DNA of 64,000 nucleotides from Streptomyces albus subsp. albus (GTDB taxonomy: Bacteria; Actinomycetota; Actinomycetes; Streptomycetales; Streptomycetaceae). The stretch is from contig NZ_JODR01000008.1 of NCBI RefSeq assembly GCF_000725885.1, forward strand, positions 1 through 64,000, read 5' to 3'. A program made the position numbers and the translations under genes. The notes beneath the pieces were generated by a model that ran no database searches, was not told where the DNA came from, and saw only the letters and a list, made by a program, of their open reading frames with translations. Below, piece after piece: positions 42,995-55,888 of the stretch (position 1 is its first letter; every line of letters begins with the position of its first letter).

Positions 42995-43804
42995 GTGAGT
43001 GCTGACCAGATGCTCGCCTTTGAGACCGACTGCCACCTTTTCAGTGGCTGCGGCTTCGAGGCTCCCGGGCTCCACTCGTTCGTCTTCGAGCCGATGTTCA
43101 GCATCGGCGGATTCGACTTCAACAAGCCGATCCTGCTCGCCCTCGTCGGCACGCTCGCCATCGTCTGGTTCTTCTGGGCCGCCTTCAACAAGCCGAAGCT
43201 GGTCCCCGGCAAGCTCCAGATGGTCGGTGAGGCCGGCTACGACTTCATCCGCCGCGGCGTGGTCTACGAGACGATCGGCAAGAAGGAGGGCGAGAAGTAC
43301 GTCCCCCTCGTGGTGGCGCTCTTCTTCTTCGTCTGGGTGATGAACCTGTGGTCCGTCATCCCGCTCGCGCAGTTCCCCGTGACGTCGATCTTCTCGATCC
43401 CGCTGGGTCTCGCGCTGCTCGTCTACGTCCTGTGGGTGGGCCTGACCTTCAAGCGCCACGGTTTCGTCGGCGCCTTCAAGAACTTCACCGGCTACGACAA
43501 GTCGCTGGGCCCGGTGCTGCCGCTGGTCATGGTCATCGAGTTCTTCTCGAACCTGCTGGTGCGCCCCTTCACGCACGCCGTCCGGCTCTTCGCGAACATG
43601 TTCGCCGGTCACATGCTGGTGGCCCTCTTCACCATCGCGACCTGGTACATGCTCAACGGCATCGGCATCGCCTACTCCGTCGTCTCCTTCGTGATGACGG
43701 TCGTGATGATCGCCTTCGAGCTGTTCATCCAGGTCATCCAGGCGTACGTCTTCGTCCTGCTGACCTGCACCTACATCCAGGGCGCGCTCGTCGAGGAACA
43801 CTGA
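42995..43804 (+). CDS. atpB: ATP synthase Fo subunit a
   Basis: A 269-residue membrane subunit forming the proton half-channels. Conserved HAVRLFANMFAGHM contains the essential Arg; EFFSNLLVRPFTHA precedes it. Five to six transmembrane helices. GTG 42995 is favoured since AAGGAG lies 6 nt upstream; ATG 42977 would start within 20 nt of it without a ribosome site. Confidence 0.95.
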   Translation: MSADQMLAFETDCHLFSGCGFEAPGLHSFVFEPMFSIGGFDFNKPILLALVGTLAIVWFFWAAFNKPKLVPGKLQMVGEAGYDFIRRGVVYETIGKKEGEKYVPLVVALFFFVWVMNLWSVIPLAQFPVTSIFSIPLGLALLVYVLWVGLTFKRHGFVGAFKNFTGYDKSLGPVLPLVMVIEFFSNLLVRPFTHAVRLFANMFAGHMLVALFTIATWYMLNGIGIAYSVVSFVMTVVMIAFELFIQVIQAYVFVLLTCTYIQGALVEEH

Positions 43805-44137
<333 letters not shown>

Positions 44138-44179
44138 CGACCGAGCGAACGAACCCTTTTTCCGACGGAAGGCACTGAC

Positions 44180-44749
44180 GTGAACGCCCTGGTAACCCTG
44201 GCGGAGACCGAGGTTCCGCAGAACCCGCTCATCCCGCCGATTCCAGAGCTGGTCATCGGCCTGATCGCATTCGCCATCGTCTTCTTCTTCCTGTGGAAGA
44301 AGCTCCTTCCGAGCATCAACAAGGTGCTGGAAGAGCGTCGTGAAGCCATTGAGGGCGGCATCGAGAAGGCCGAGGCGGCTCAGCAGGAGGCTGCCGAGGT
44401 ACTCAAGCAGTACAAGGACCAGCTCTCCGAGGCCCGCCACGAGGCCGCCCGCCTGCGTGCCGAGGCACAGGAGCAGGGCGCGGCGCTCATCGCCGAGATG
44501 CGCGCCGAGGGCCAGCGGCAGCGTGAGGAGATCATCGCCGCCGGCCACGCCCAGATCGAGGCCGACCGCAAGCAGGCCGCTCAGACGCTCCGCCAGGACG
44601 TGGGCAAGCTCGCCACCGACCTGGCCGGCAAGCTGGTGGGTGAGTCCCTCGAGGACCACGCCCGGCAGAGCCGCGTCATCGACCGGTTCCTCGACGGGCT
44701 GGAGGAGGCCGCCGAGGCCGAGGCGAACGCCAACGGGGCCGCCCGATGA
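44180..44749 (+). CDS. atpF: ATP synthase Fo subunit b
   Basis: A 189-residue peripheral-stalk protein. One transmembrane helix at about 25-45 (LVIGLIAFAIVFFFLWKKL), then a long Glu/Arg/Ala-rich coiled coil to the C-terminus. GTG 44180. Its stop overlaps the atpH ATG (ATGA). Confidence 0.95.
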   Translation: MNALVTLAETEVPQNPLIPPIPELVIGLIAFAIVFFFLWKKLLPSINKVLEERREAIEGGIEKAEAAQQEAAEVLKQYKDQLSEARHEAARLRAEAQEQGAALIAEMRAEGQRQREEIIAAGHAQIEADRKQAAQTLRQDVGKLATDLAGKLVGESLEDHARQSRVIDRFLDGLEEAAEAEANANGAAR

Positions 44750-45561
44750 ACGGAGCGAGCCGTGAGGCGCTTGCCGCCGCACGCGAGAGCCTGACCGCGC
44801 TGACCGACTCCACGTCGGCCGACGCCGCGGCCCTCGCCGACGAGCTCGCCGCCGTGACCGCGCTGCTGGATCGCGAGGTCTCGCTGCGCCGGGTCCTCAC
44901 CGACCCGGCGCAGAGCGGGGACGCCAAGGCCGAGCTGGTCCAGCGGGTGCTCGGCGGCCGGATCAGCGGCCCGGCGGCCGACCTGGTCTCCGGCATGGTC
45001 CGCTCCCGCTGGTCCGCGCCGCGCGACCTGGTGGACGCGACCGAGGAGCTGGCCGACCTCGCCGATCTGGTGGCGGCCGAGCGTGACGGCTCGCTGGACG
45101 ACGTCGAGGACGAGCTGTTCCGCTTCGCCCGGACCGCCGCCTCCTCGCCGGACCTGCGCTCCGCGCTCACCAGCCGCACGGCCGACGCCTCGGCCAAGCG
45201 CGAGCTGGTGCGCACGCTGCTGACCGGCAGGGTCAGGCCGGCCACCGAGCGGCTGATCGTCCGCCTGGTGACCCAGCCGCGGGGACGTAGCCTGGAGGCG
45301 GGGCTCGACGCCCTGTCCAAGCTGGCCGCCGAGCGGCGCAACCGTTCGGTCGCCGTCGTGACCTCCGCGGTGCCGCTCAGCGACGAGCAGAAGCGGCGCC
45401 TGGGCGCGGCGCTGGCCAAGCTGTACGGCCGCCAGGTGCACCTGAACCTGGATGTGGACCCCGAGCTGGTCGGCGGCATCAGGGTTCAGGTGGGCGACGA
45501 GGTGATCAACGGCTCGGTCGCCGACCGGCTGGAGCAGGCGCAGCGGCGGATGGCGGGCTGA
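44746..45561 (+). CDS. atpH: ATP synthase F1 subunit delta
   Basis: A 271-residue delta subunit, longer than the roughly 180 residues of enteric homologues, as usual in Streptomyces. The C-terminal part has [20 protein letters not shown] and [20 protein letters not shown], the delta/OSCP signature. Connects b to the alpha/beta head. Confidence 0.95.
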   Translation: MNGASREALAAARESLTALTDSTSADAAALADELAAVTALLDREVSLRRVLTDPAQSGDAKAELVQRVLGGRISGPAADLVSGMVRSRWSAPRDLVDATEELADLADLVAAERDGSLDDVEDELFRFARTAASSPDLRSALTSRTADASAKRELVRTLLTGRVRPATERLIVRLVTQPRGRSLEAGLDALSKLAAERRNRSVAVVTSAVPLSDEQKRRLGAALAKLYGRQVHLNLDVDPELVGGIRVQVGDEVINGSVADRLEQAQRRMAG

Positions 45562-45731
45562 CGGCGACGACCGGACGGCCGCCCGCAGCGCAGCAGGACC
45601 CGGCGCGCGTGCGCCAACCAACTCAACAAGCACGAAAGCGGCCCGAGTTGGGCCGTACATGGGAGCCGGGGGAGACAACCCCCGGAGCCCGCAGCAACTT
45701 ACGGGCCCAACAAGGAGAGCAGGGAACCCAG

Positions 45732-47303
45732 ATGGCGGAGCTCACGATCCGGCCGGATGAGATCCGGGACGCGCTGGAGAACTTTGTCCAGTCGTACACG
45801 CCGGACGCGGCCTCGCGCGAAGAGGTCGGTACGGTCAGCGCTGCCAGCGATGGCATCGCGAAGGTCGAGGGGCTGCCCTCGGCCATGGCGAACGAGCTGC
45901 TGAAGTTCGAGGACGGCACCCTCGGCCTCGCCCTCAACCTGGAGGAGCGCGAGATCGGTGCGGTCGTCCTCGGTGAGTTCAGCGGCATCGAGGAGGGCCA
46001 GCCGGTGCAGCGCACCGGTGAGGTCCTGTCGGTTGCGGTCGGTGACGGCTACCTGGGCCGTGTCGTCGACCCGCTGGGCAACCCGGTCGACGGTCTCGGC
46101 GAGATCGAGACCGAGGGCCGCCGCGCCCTTGAGCTCCAGGCGCCCACGGTCATGCAGCGCAAGTCCGTGCACGAGCCCATGGAGACCGGCTACAAGGCCG
46201 TGGACACCATGACCCCGATCGGCCGTGGCCAGCGTCAGCTGGTCATCGGCGACCGCCAGACCGGCAAGACCGCGCTGTGCGTCGACACGATCATCAACCA
46301 GCGGGACAACTGGCGCTCCGGCGACCCGGACAAGCAGGTCCGCTGCATCTACGTCGCCGTCGGTCAGAAGGGCTCCACCATCGCGTCCGTGCGCGGCGCG
46401 CTGGAGGAGGCCGGCGCCCTGGAGTACACGACGATCGTCGCCGCTCCGGCGTCCGACCCGGCCGGCTTCAAGTACATCGCCCCCTACACCGGCTCGGCCA
46501 TCGGCCAGCACTGGATGTACCAGGGCAAGCACGTCCTGATCGTCTTCGACGACCTGTCCAAGCAGGCGGACGCCTACCGTGCGGTCTCCCTGCTGCTGCG
46601 CCGCCCGCCGGGCCGCGAGGCCTACCCGGGTGACGTCTTCTACCTGCACTCCCGGCTGCTGGAGCGCTGCGCGAAGCTCTCGGACGAGATGGGCAAGGGC
46701 TCGATGACCGGTCTGCCGATCGTCGAGACGAAGGCGAACGACGTCTCGGCGTTCATCCCGACCAACGTCATCTCCATCACCGACGGCCAGTGCTTCTTGG
46801 AGTCCGACCTGTTCAACGCGGGCCAGCGCCCGGCGCTGAACGTCGGTATCTCCGTCTCCCGTGTCGGTGGCTCCGCGCAGCACAAGGCGATCCGCCAGAT
46901 CACCGGTTCCCTCCGTGTGGACCTGGCCCAGTACCGCGAGCTGGAGGCGTTCGCCGCCTTCGGTTCCGACCTGGACGACGCCTCCAAGGCGGCGCTGGAG
47001 CGCGGTAAGCGCATGGTCGAGCTGCTCAAGCAGCCGCAGTACCAGCCGTTCGCCACCGAGGACCAGGTCGTCTCCATCTGGTCCGGCACCAACGGCAAGA
47101 TGGACGACGTCCCGGTCGAGGACATCCGCCGCTTCGAGCGCGAGCTGCTGGAGTACATGCACCGCGAGGAGCAGGGTCTGCTGACCGGTATCCGCGAGGG
47201 CGGCAAGATGTCGGACGACACGATCCAGGCGCTCGGCGACGCGGTCGAGAAGTTCAAGACCCAGTTCGAGACCTCGGACGGCAAGCTGCTGGGCGAGGGC
47301 TGA
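45732..47303 (+). CDS. atpA: ATP synthase F1 subunit alpha
   Basis: A 523-residue non-catalytic nucleotide-binding subunit. Walker A GDRQTGKT at 173-180; [20 protein letters not shown] and the alpha signature [17 protein letters not shown] are clear. ATG 45732 starts [11 protein letters not shown]; the frame is open upstream but only spacer-like sequence is encoded there. Confidence 0.97.
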   Translation: MAELTIRPDEIRDALENFVQSYTPDAASREEVGTVSAASDGIAKVEGLPSAMANELLKFEDGTLGLALNLEEREIGAVVLGEFSGIEEGQPVQRTGEVLSVAVGDGYLGRVVDPLGNPVDGLGEIETEGRRALELQAPTVMQRKSVHEPMETGYKAVDTMTPIGRGQRQLVIGDRQTGKTALCVDTIINQRDNWRSGDPDKQVRCIYVAVGQKGSTIASVRGALEEAGALEYTTIVAAPASDPAGFKYIAPYTGSAIGQHWMYQGKHVLIVFDDLSKQADAYRAVSLLLRRPPGREAYPGDVFYLHSRLLERCAKLSDEMGKGSMTGLPIVETKANDVSAFIPTNVISITDGQCFLESDLFNAGQRPALNVGISVSRVGGSAQHKAIRQITGSLRVDLAQYRELEAFAAFGSDLDDASKAALERGKRMVELLKQPQYQPFATEDQVVSIWSGTNGKMDDVPVEDIRRFERELLEYMHREEQGLLTGIREGGKMSDDTIQALGDAVEKFKTQFETSDGKLLGEG

Positions 47304-47305
47304 GC

Positions 47306-49668
<2,363 letters not shown>

Positions 49669-49679
49669 CGCCGCCGTCC

Positions 49680-49809
49680 GGCGCCGCCCCGGCTCACCGG
49701 GCCGGGGGCGCCGGGTCCCGGCGCCTCCACGTGCTTCCGCGCGCGGTCGTACGCGTATGTGCGCCGGTTGTGCTCCGCGGCGGGGGCGGGTGCGAGTACC
49801 CGCCCCCGC
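49680..49809 (+). terminator. Hairpin cluster between atpD and atpC
   Basis: Arms 49680-49693 and 49701-49712 form one imperfect stem. GGCGCCGGG-T-CCCGGCGCC (49707-49725) forms a competing perfect stem. GCGGGGGCGGGT (49780-49791) pairs perfectly over 12 bp with ACCCGCCCCCGC (49798-49809), and TTTATCCTTT follows within 11 nt. The last one looks like an intrinsic terminator inside the operon, 45 nt before the atpC start. Confidence 0.7.
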
Positions 49810-49853
49810 GCCGCACCCTTTATCCTTTCCCCATCCCAGTCTGAGGAGCCACA

Positions 49854-50237
49854 GTGGCTGAGCTGCACGTCGAGTTGGTCGCCGCCGACCGCAAGGTCTG
49901 GTCCGGTCAGGCCAGCCTGGTCGTCGCGCGCACCTCCTCGGGTGATATCGGTGTCATGCCCGGCCACCAGCCGCTGCTCGGCGTGCTGGAGTCCGGCCCG
50001 GTCACCATCCGCACCACAGGTGAGAGCGGCAACGGCACGGTCGTGGCCGCCGTCCACGGCGGGTTCATCTCCTTCGCCGACAACCAGCTCTCCCTGCTCG
50101 CCGAGGTCGCGGAGCTGACCGACGAGATCGATGTCGAGCGGGCGGAGCGCGCGCTGGAGGAGGCCAAGACGAAGGCCGACGAGGAAGCCGAGCGGCGCGC
50201 CGCCGTCCGGCTGCGAGCGGTGACCGCCGCTCGCTGA
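49854..50237 (+). CDS. atpC: ATP synthase F1 subunit epsilon
   Basis: A 127-residue regulator of ATPase activity. The beta-sandwich (AELHVELVAADRKVWSGQAS, GDIGVMPGHQPLLGVLESGP) is followed by two C-terminal helices. GTG 49854 follows TGAGGAG. It is 185 bp away from atpD, in contrast to the tight spacing of the other subunits. Confidence 0.96.
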   Translation: MAELHVELVAADRKVWSGQASLVVARTSSGDIGVMPGHQPLLGVLESGPVTIRTTGESGNGTVVAAVHGGFISFADNQLSLLAEVAELTDEIDVERAERALEEAKTKADEEAERRAAVRLRAVTAAR

Positions 50238-50272
50238 CGTTTGTCAGCGTCACAACCGGCGCACGACGACAC

Positions 50273-50318
50273 TCAGCCGCGGGTGGACCCGGAATTCTCC
50301 GGGGCCGTCCGCGGCTGA
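50273..50318 (+). terminator. Terminator of the ATP synthase operon
   Basis: Outer arms TCAGCCGCGG (50273-50282) and CCGCGGCTGA (50309-50318) enclose an inner stem CCCGG-AATTCT-CCGGG (50288-50303), giving a two-level hairpin 35 nt after atpC. Confidence 0.72.
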
Positions 50319-50387
50319 AGCCATACAGAAGCGTTTGAGAGACTTGCCGCCCGGCAGGTCCCGGATACAGCGAGGAGGTCGGTGAAG

Positions 50388-50846
50388 ATGGTCCTCGCTC
50401 TGTTGCTGTGCGGCGTGGTCGTCCTGCTGGTGGTCGCGGGGCTCTTCGCCTTCGGGGTGCGCCGCCGGCTGATCCAGCGGTCGGGCGGAACGTTCGACTG
50501 CAATCTGCGCTGGGACGTCTCCGATGAGGAGGCCGCCGAGCCCAAGGGAAAAGGCTGGGCTTACGGAATCGCCCGGTACAACGGCGACCGCATCGAGTGG
50601 TTCCGCGTCTTCTCCTATGCCCCCCGGCCCCGCCGCCATCTGGTGCGCGGGGCCATCGACGTTCTGGAGCGCCGCTCCCCGCTGGGCGAGGAGGAACAGG
50701 CGCTCCTTTCCGACTCCGTGGTGCTGGCCTGCGCGGTGGGGACCGAACGGGTACGGGTCGAACTGGCCCTCAGCGAGGACGCGCTCACCGGCTTCCTCGC
50801 CTGGCTGGAGGCGGCGCCGCCCGGCCAGCGGGTGAACGTGGCCTGA
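50388..50846 (+). CDS. DUF2550 membrane protein
   Basis: A 152-residue protein with one N-terminal transmembrane helix (MVLALLLCGVVVLLVVAGLF) and a cytoplasmic PH-like domain: GTFDCNLRW, GWAYGIARYNGDRIEWFRVF and VRVELALSEDALTGFLAWLE. This is the actinobacterial DUF2550 family, which regularly follows atpC. ATG 50388 is chosen because GAGGAGG is 9 nt upstream; GTG 50382 is too close to it. Role unknown. Confidence 0.85.
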   Translation: MVLALLLCGVVVLLVVAGLFAFGVRRRLIQRSGGTFDCNLRWDVSDEEAAEPKGKGWAYGIARYNGDRIEWFRVFSYAPRPRRHLVRGAIDVLERRSPLGEEEQALLSDSVVLACAVGTERVRVELALSEDALTGFLAWLEAAPPGQRVNVA

Positions 50847-50898
50847 CGGACGGGGACGACTGCCCCCGCCTGCGGGACGGTTCAGCCTGCGGGACGGT

Positions 50899-51648
50899 TC
50901 AGCCGGTCTCGACGCCCCACTCCTGCGCCAGGACGGCCGCCTGGGTGCGGCTGCGCAGCTCCAGCTTGGCCAGCAGCCTGCTGACGTGCGTCTTGACGGT
51001 GGCCTCCGCCATGACGAGCCGGTCCGCGATCTCCGCGTTCGACAGACCCTCGCCCAGGCAGCCGAGCACCTGCCGCTCCCGGCGGGTCAGTTCCGCCAGT
51101 CCGGGCGGCGGGGTGCGTTCCGGGTCCGGCTCGCGCGCCGTCCGCAGCCCGGCGAACTCGGAGATCAGCCGCCGGGTGACCGCGGGCGCGATCATGCCCT
51201 CGCCCCGGGCGACGGTACGCACGGCCTCCACCACGGTCGCGGCGTCACTGTCCTTGAGCAGAAAGCCGGCCGCCCCCGCGCGCAGGGCGCCGAAGACGTA
51301 CTCGTCCAGGTCGAACGTCGTGAGCACCAGCACGTCGGCCAGTCCCTCGCCGGTGATACGGCGGGTGGCCGTCACCCCGTCCAGGCGCGGCATCTGGATG
51401 TCCATCAGCACCACGTCCGGGGCCAGTTCCGCGGCGAGCCGTACCGCCTCCTCGCCGTCGCCGGCCTCGCCGGCCACCGTGATGCCGCTGGCGTGGCGCA
51501 GGATGAGGACGAGCCCCGCGCGGACGGCCTGCTGGTCCTCGGCGACCAGTACCTGGATGTCCCGCTGCTCGCTGTCCTGCCGCGCGCTGTCCTGCTGCGC
51601 CTCGGCGTCCCGGGCGTGCCGGACGCCGCCCCGGTCCTCGTCGTTCAC
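50899..51648 (-). CDS. NarL/FixJ-family response regulator
   Basis: A 249-residue regulator. Receiver domain about 30-150 with Asp83 ([13 protein letters not shown]) and KDSD region; LuxR-type helix-turn-helix at the C-terminus (LTRREREVL-like [20 protein letters not shown], then [13 protein letters not shown]). GTG 51648 overlaps the stop of the kinase gene by 4 bp, so the pair is coupled. The first 29 residues are Asp/Gln-rich and variable. Confidence 0.93.
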   Translation of the reverse strand: MNDEDRGGVRHARDAEAQQDSARQDSEQRDIQVLVAEDQQAVRAGLVLILRHASGITVAGEAGDGEEAVRLAAELAPDVVLMDIQMPRLDGVTATRRITGEGLADVLVLTTFDLDEYVFGALRAGAAGFLLKDSDAATVVEAVRTVARGEGMIAPAVTRRLISEFAGLRTAREPDPERTPPPGLAELTRRERQVLGCLGEGLSNAEIADRLVMAEATVKTHVSRLLAKLELRSRTQAAVLAQEWGVETG

Positions 51649-52988
51649 ACATCCCGCCTTCCCTGGTCCGGCACCGTGCCGGCCTGCTGGAGCTGCCGTG
51701 GGCCCTGCGGCTGTCCGCCTTCCTCACCCGGGTCGGGAAGCACCGCGTCGACCTCCCACAGCCGCGCGCCGCCCGGTGCGGTGACCGGCCCGGTGGACAG
51801 GCTCCCGCGCAGCAGCTCCACCCGCTCCCGCATGCCGACCAGACCCGCCCCCGCGCCGGGCGCACGCGGCCCCTCACCGGCCGGCGGAGTGCGGGGCAGG
51901 GGAGAGGTGACCCGGACACGTAGCTGCCCGGCCGGGGCCGCGCGGCCGTCCGCGTGGCGCAATTCGACCGTGACCGGGCCCGGTGCGGCGTGCTTGACCG
52001 CGTTGGTGACGGCCTCCTGGACGATGCGGTAGGCGGCCAGCTCCACCGGTGCGGCGGGCCGGTGGCCGGGTGGGCGGTGGTCGGAGAGGACGAACGTGCG
52101 GCCGTCGCCCGCCATGGTGCGGGCCCGCTCCAGCAGTGCGTCGAGCCCGTCGAGCGAGGGGGTGGCCGCGGGCTCGTCGGCGTCCGCCGCACTGCGCAGC
52201 AGCCCGATGAGGCGGCGCATCTCGGCCAGGCCCTGCACACTGTTCTCGCGGATGACACCGAGCGCGTCGCGGGCCGCCTCGGCGCCGTGCGGGCCCTCGT
52301 GCAAGGAGAGGGCGGCGGTGGAGTGGATCGCGATGGCCGAGAGGTGGTTGGCGACCACGTCGTGCAGCTCGCGCGCCATGCGGGCGCGTTCGGCGTCGAT
52401 GGCCTGCTTGCGGTCCAGCTCGGCCAGCAGTGCCGTCTGTTCGGCGCGCAGCCGCTCGGCCGCCGCCTGGGCACGGTGGTTGCGGATCATCTCGCCCGTG
52501 GTGGTCGGCACCAGCAGCACACCCGCACAGGCGGCGATGAGCAGCAGCACCTCCCGCTGGTGCAGCACGACGGCCATCACCGCGGACAGCACGACGGTGA
52601 CGGCCACCGATCCGTACAGCACCGCCTTCGACAGCCGCGCGGAACCGTAGAGGACCGCCGCGTACAGCATGTCGGTGAACAGCACCGTGGTGGCCAGCAG
52701 GGAACCGGCCAGCATGTCGGCGGCCTGCGCGAGTAGCGCCACGTACAGCACGTACGGCTGGCCGGTACGGCGCAGCGCTGCCGCCAGGCTCATCACCGCC
52801 AGCGGCACGAGCGTCAGCCAGCCGGGCAGACCGCCGAGCAGCGGCCGGCTGTTGAGGTCGAGCGCCCACAGCAGCAGGCCGCACGCGGTGCCGGCCAGGG
52901 CGATGAGCACGTCCTCCGGGTGCGGGCGCAGGGTGCGCGGCGCGTGGGCGTTCGGAACCCAGGCTGCGGCGGTGGTCATGCCCTCCAT
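51645..52988 (-). CDS. Histidine kinase, NarL/DesK type
   Basis: A 447-residue sensor kinase. Five or so N-terminal transmembrane segments (about 27-190) give no large outer loop. The dimerisation/phosphoacceptor region has [20 protein letters not shown] with the phosphorylated His. The HATPase_c domain includes [10 protein letters not shown] and [14 protein letters not shown]. Cognate regulator is the overlapping gene. The signal is unknown; membrane stress is common for this class. Confidence 0.92.
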   Translation of the reverse strand: MEGMTTAAAWVPNAHAPRTLRPHPEDVLIALAGTACGLLLWALDLNSRPLLGGLPGWLTLVPLAVMSLAAALRRTGQPYVLYVALLAQAADMLAGSLLATTVLFTDMLYAAVLYGSARLSKAVLYGSVAVTVVLSAVMAVVLHQREVLLLIAACAGVLLVPTTTGEMIRNHRAQAAAERLRAEQTALLAELDRKQAIDAERARMARELHDVVANHLSAIAIHSTAALSLHEGPHGAEAARDALGVIRENSVQGLAEMRRLIGLLRSAADADEPAATPSLDGLDALLERARTMAGDGRTFVLSDHRPPGHRPAAPVELAAYRIVQEAVTNAVKHAAPGPVTVELRHADGRAAPAGQLRVRVTSPLPRTPPAGEGPRAPGAGAGLVGMRERVELLRGSLSTGPVTAPGGARLWEVDAVLPDPGEEGGQPQGPRQLQQAGTVPDQGRRDV

Positions 52989-53173
52989 TGTCCCGTGCCG
53001 CTCGCTCCTCCGCCCGGGTGAGCCGGGACGGACGGCGACTGCATCTTTCGATGCACCCGGGGCGGCGCGGAATCGTCGGGCGCGACGACGTGAGGGGGGC
53101 CGGGCGCGGGTGACCCTGGTGGGGCCGGTCCGCCACCGGGACCGGAGGGGAACAGAACGAGGGGGCCACCACC

Positions 53174-53779
53174 GTGATCGTGACGCTGATCATCGCCTGC
53201 GAGGTCGGCTTCTGGGTGCTGCTCGCAGCGGGTCTCGCGCTGCGCTACCTGGCCCGGATGCCCCGTACCGGCGCGGCCGTGCTGCTGTGCGAGCCGCTGC
53301 TGGAGGTGGTGCTGCTGGTCGCCACGGCGATCGACCTCAAGAACGGTGCGGAGCCCGATGTCTGGCACGGCCTGGCCGCCGTCTACATCGGCGTCACCGC
53401 CACCCACGGCCACTACATGGTCAAGTGGGCGGACGGGCACGCGGCACGTCTGCTCAAGCGCGGCCCCCGCCCGGCCGGGCCGCCGAAGTACGGGTGGCCG
53501 CGCGCCGTCCACGAGTGGAAGATGGCCGCGCGCGGCGTCGGGGCAGCCGCCATCGCCGCCGCGCTCCTCCAGATCGCCGTCTGGTACGTGGGCGAGGGCA
53601 CCACCCAGAGCGAGCCGCTGCACGACTGGCAGCTGCGGGTGGCGATGTACGCGGGGATCTGCGTGCTGATCGCGGTGACCTACACGGTCTGGCCCAAACA
53701 GGCGCCCGCCGAGGCGGCTTCCGGGAAATCCGGCCCCGCCGAGGAGAGCCGGCCGGTGGACAGCGGCGCCCGCCGATAA
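53174..53779 (+). CDS. Integral membrane protein, unknown function
   Basis: A 201-residue protein with about five hydrophobic helices: residues 1-20 (VTLIIACEVGFWVLLAAGLA), 35-55 (VLLCEPLLEVVLLVATAI), 66-85, 120-140 and 157-176. A conserved-looking YIGVTATHGHYMVKWADGHA loop carries two His. A charged C-terminal tail of 25 residues faces the cytoplasm. Family unknown to me; similar proteins exist in Streptomyces. GTG 53174 follows GAGGGGGCC. Confidence 0.7.
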   Translation: MIVTLIIACEVGFWVLLAAGLALRYLARMPRTGAAVLLCEPLLEVVLLVATAIDLKNGAEPDVWHGLAAVYIGVTATHGHYMVKWADGHAARLLKRGPRPAGPPKYGWPRAVHEWKMAARGVGAAAIAAALLQIAVWYVGEGTTQSEPLHDWQLRVAMYAGICVLIAVTYTVWPKQAPAEAASGKSGPAEESRPVDSGARR

Positions 53780-53818
53780 CCGCGGGTGTCCCTCCGCGTG
53801 CGCACCTAGGCTGGCCGT

Positions 53819-54670
53819 ATGGACGAACAGGCGCTGCTCGCCCGCTCCCGGGGACCGGTCACCCGCAGCCGGCTGGCCCGGGATCTGGCCGCTCTCGGTG
53901 TCCGCGACGGCGACACCCTCATGTTCCACACCCAGCTCTCGGCGCTCGGATACGTGCCGGGCGGCCCCCTCACCGTCATCGGCGCCCTGCGGGACGTCCT
54001 GGGCGATGCGGGCACGCTGCTGGCCTACAGCGGCTGGAACGACCAGCCGCCCGCCGAACTGGGGGAGTGGCCGGCCGCGTGGCAGGACGCGGTACGGGCC
54101 GAACACCCGGCGTTCGACCCCCTGCTGAGCGAGGGCACCCACGACAACGGCCGGCTGCCCGAGGCGCTGCGGCACATGCCGGGTGCGCGGCGCACGGCGC
54201 ACCCGGACAGCTTCGTGGCGCTGGGTGCCCGGGCCGCGGAGCTGGTGGACGACGTCCCCTGGGACGACCTGTACGGCAGCGAGGGAGTGCTCGGCCGTCT
54301 CGTGGCCCGGGGCGGCCGGGTGCTGCTGCTGGGCGCCCCGCTGGACGCGCTGACGCTCCTGCACCACGCCGAGTCCCTCGCGCAGGCGCCGGGCAAGAGG
54401 TATCTCACCTACCAGGTGCCCGTGCTGGACGAGCACGGCGAGCGGGTGTGGCGGACCTACTGGGACGTGGACACCGAGGACGGGGCTTTCTCCTACGGGC
54501 AGGCCGTCCCCGAGGGCGTGTGGCCGTTCACGGTCATCGCCCAGGCGGCCCTCGCCGCGGGCATCGGCACCAGCGGCACCGTCGGCGCGGGCGAGAGCCA
54601 TCTGTTCGACGCGGCGGAGCTGGTGCGGTTCGGCGTGAAGTGGATCGAGGAGCACATCAGGCAGCCGTGA
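53819..54670 (+). CDS. AAC(3)-family N-acetyltransferase
   Basis: A 283-residue protein of the aminoglycoside 3-N-acetyltransferase family (antibiotic_NAT fold, not GNAT). Motifs: LGVRDGDTLMFHTQLSALGY, VLGDAGTLLAYSGWND, RTAHPDSFVALGARA, then VLLLGAPLDALTLLHHAE with the catalytic-type His pair. Many chromosomal members act on metabolites or on the producer's own antibiotic. No biosynthetic cluster is adjacent, so resistance is not implied. ATG 53819. Confidence 0.85.
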   Translation: MDEQALLARSRGPVTRSRLARDLAALGVRDGDTLMFHTQLSALGYVPGGPLTVIGALRDVLGDAGTLLAYSGWNDQPPAELGEWPAAWQDAVRAEHPAFDPLLSEGTHDNGRLPEALRHMPGARRTAHPDSFVALGARAAELVDDVPWDDLYGSEGVLGRLVARGGRVLLLGAPLDALTLLHHAESLAQAPGKRYLTYQVPVLDEHGERVWRTYWDVDTEDGAFSYGQAVPEGVWPFTVIAQAALAAGIGTSGTVGAGESHLFDAAELVRFGVKWIEEHIRQP

Positions 54671-55013
54671 GGCCGCCGGGACGGCGGGTCCGATGGGGGC
54701 TCCGTCCTACGTGACGTGCCGGGCGCGTACGTACGGGGTGCGGTACGTACGGGGCGCGCGCACCGGTCCGTACGCGCCGGGCCCACATGCCTGAGCGTCC
54801 GGGCCCGCGTGCCGGCGTGCAAGGTCGCGCACGCCCACCGCGCCCGAGCCCGCGCGCCGGAGTGCGGCGGGCTCGGGCCTTCGGGAGTGGGACGGAGCGC
54901 GGCGCCGGGGCGGAACTGCCGCCCGTCTGGCCGCGCTCCTCCGGCAGATGAACGCGGCCCGGCAGATGAACGCCTGCACGGCAGGGGAGAGCCGGCCTGG
55001 CGGACGGGCGTCG
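54671..55013. terminator. Convergent intergenic region with terminator at 54842-54878
   Basis: GCCCGAGCCCGC (54842-54853) pairs perfectly with GCGGGCTCGGGC (54867-54878) and is followed by CTTCGGG, serving the AAC(3) gene. GTACGTACGGGG is directly repeated at 54727-54738 and 54743-54754, a 16-bp periodicity of unknown meaning. No gene seen. Confidence 0.65.
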
Positions 55014-55859
55014 TCAGGCGGACGGGTCGCGGCCGGGGGCCTTGGAGCTGTCCGGCTGCTTGAGTGCTTCGAGCGTCGCGCGGGTGTCTTCCTTCATCCA
55101 GCCGGTGACCTCGGAGGCGGACGGCGGCTCGTAGTGCTCGTCGACACCGCCGCCGAACCAGCTCCAGCTCATCTCGTAGGTCATCCACCCGGCGCGCACA
55201 TGGAGCTTGAGGCTGCCCAGGGTGTCGCCGCGCTGCTCCTCGATCAGGTACGCCTCGTCGCCGAAGCCCTTCACCGGGGTGATCTCGTACTTGTACTGGC
55301 CGGTCTCCTGGTCCTCCCAGATGCGCTGGGACGAGGCGAACTCACCGGTGGGGTCGGACTTCTTGTGCCACTCGGCGCGGGTGGTCACATAGGTGGTCGG
55401 CGGGGTGCTGGAGGTCTCGCCCCGCTGGGTCAGGGTGCGGCTGCAGGTGCTGACGTCGATGCCCTCCTGCTGCGAGGAGTAGCCGTCGGGATTGTCCGAG
55501 TCCGGCTCGCGGACCTCGTACTGCTTCTTGAACGCGTCGAGCTTCGCCGTCTCGCACATGTCGTGGTGGAACTGGTGCCCCCGGAAATCCGGTGACGGCT
55601 CGTTGTCGAGCGCGCCGGTCGCCATCAGCGTCACCACCCAGGTGACCGAGGCGAGCACCACGCCGCCCAGCGCCCACAGCCAGCGCGGGCCGCCGCCGCG
55701 TGCCGGCGGGGCGGGTGGCGGTCCGGGCGGTCCGGGTGGTCCGGGCGGGACCGGCGGCTGCGCGTACGGGTTGAACTGGTACGCGGGCATCGCGGATGCG
55801 GTGGGTTGCTGTGAGTGCGGCTGCTGTGGCTGCTGTGGCTGTGCCCCCGATATGGCCAT
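55014..55859 (-). CDS. Pro-rich membrane-anchored protein, unknown function
   Basis: A 281-residue protein. The N-terminal 55 residues are Gln/Pro-rich (QPQQPQQPHSQQP; PPVPPGPPGPPGPP). One transmembrane helix follows at about 60-82 (WLWALGGVVLASVTWVVTLM). The outer domain of about 195 residues has two Cys (HDMCETAK, DVSTCSRTL) and Trp/Tyr-rich strands near the end (GWMTYEMSWSWFGGGVDEHY). Topology: cytoplasmic low-complexity tail, extracytoplasmic domain. ATG 55859 is chosen; GTG 55868 is possible. Unknown function. Confidence 0.75.
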   Translation of the reverse strand: MAISGAQPQQPQQPHSQQPTASAMPAYQFNPYAQPPVPPGPPGPPGPPPAPPARGGGPRWLWALGGVVLASVTWVVTLMATGALDNEPSPDFRGHQFHHDMCETAKLDAFKKQYEVREPDSDNPDGYSSQQEGIDVSTCSRTLTQRGETSSTPPTTYVTTRAEWHKKSDPTGEFASSQRIWEDQETGQYKYEITPVKGFGDEAYLIEEQRGDTLGSLKLHVRAGWMTYEMSWSWFGGGVDEHYEPPSASEVTGWMKEDTRATLEALKQPDSSKAPGRDPSA

Positions 55860-55888
55860 GCTGGGCACAGTACCCGTCGAAGCCCCGG

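Noticed and set aside
53819..54670. Aminoglycoside resistance gene
   Set aside because: Family membership in AAC(3) is clear, but chromosomal relatives often act on other substrates and nothing here points to an antibiotic.
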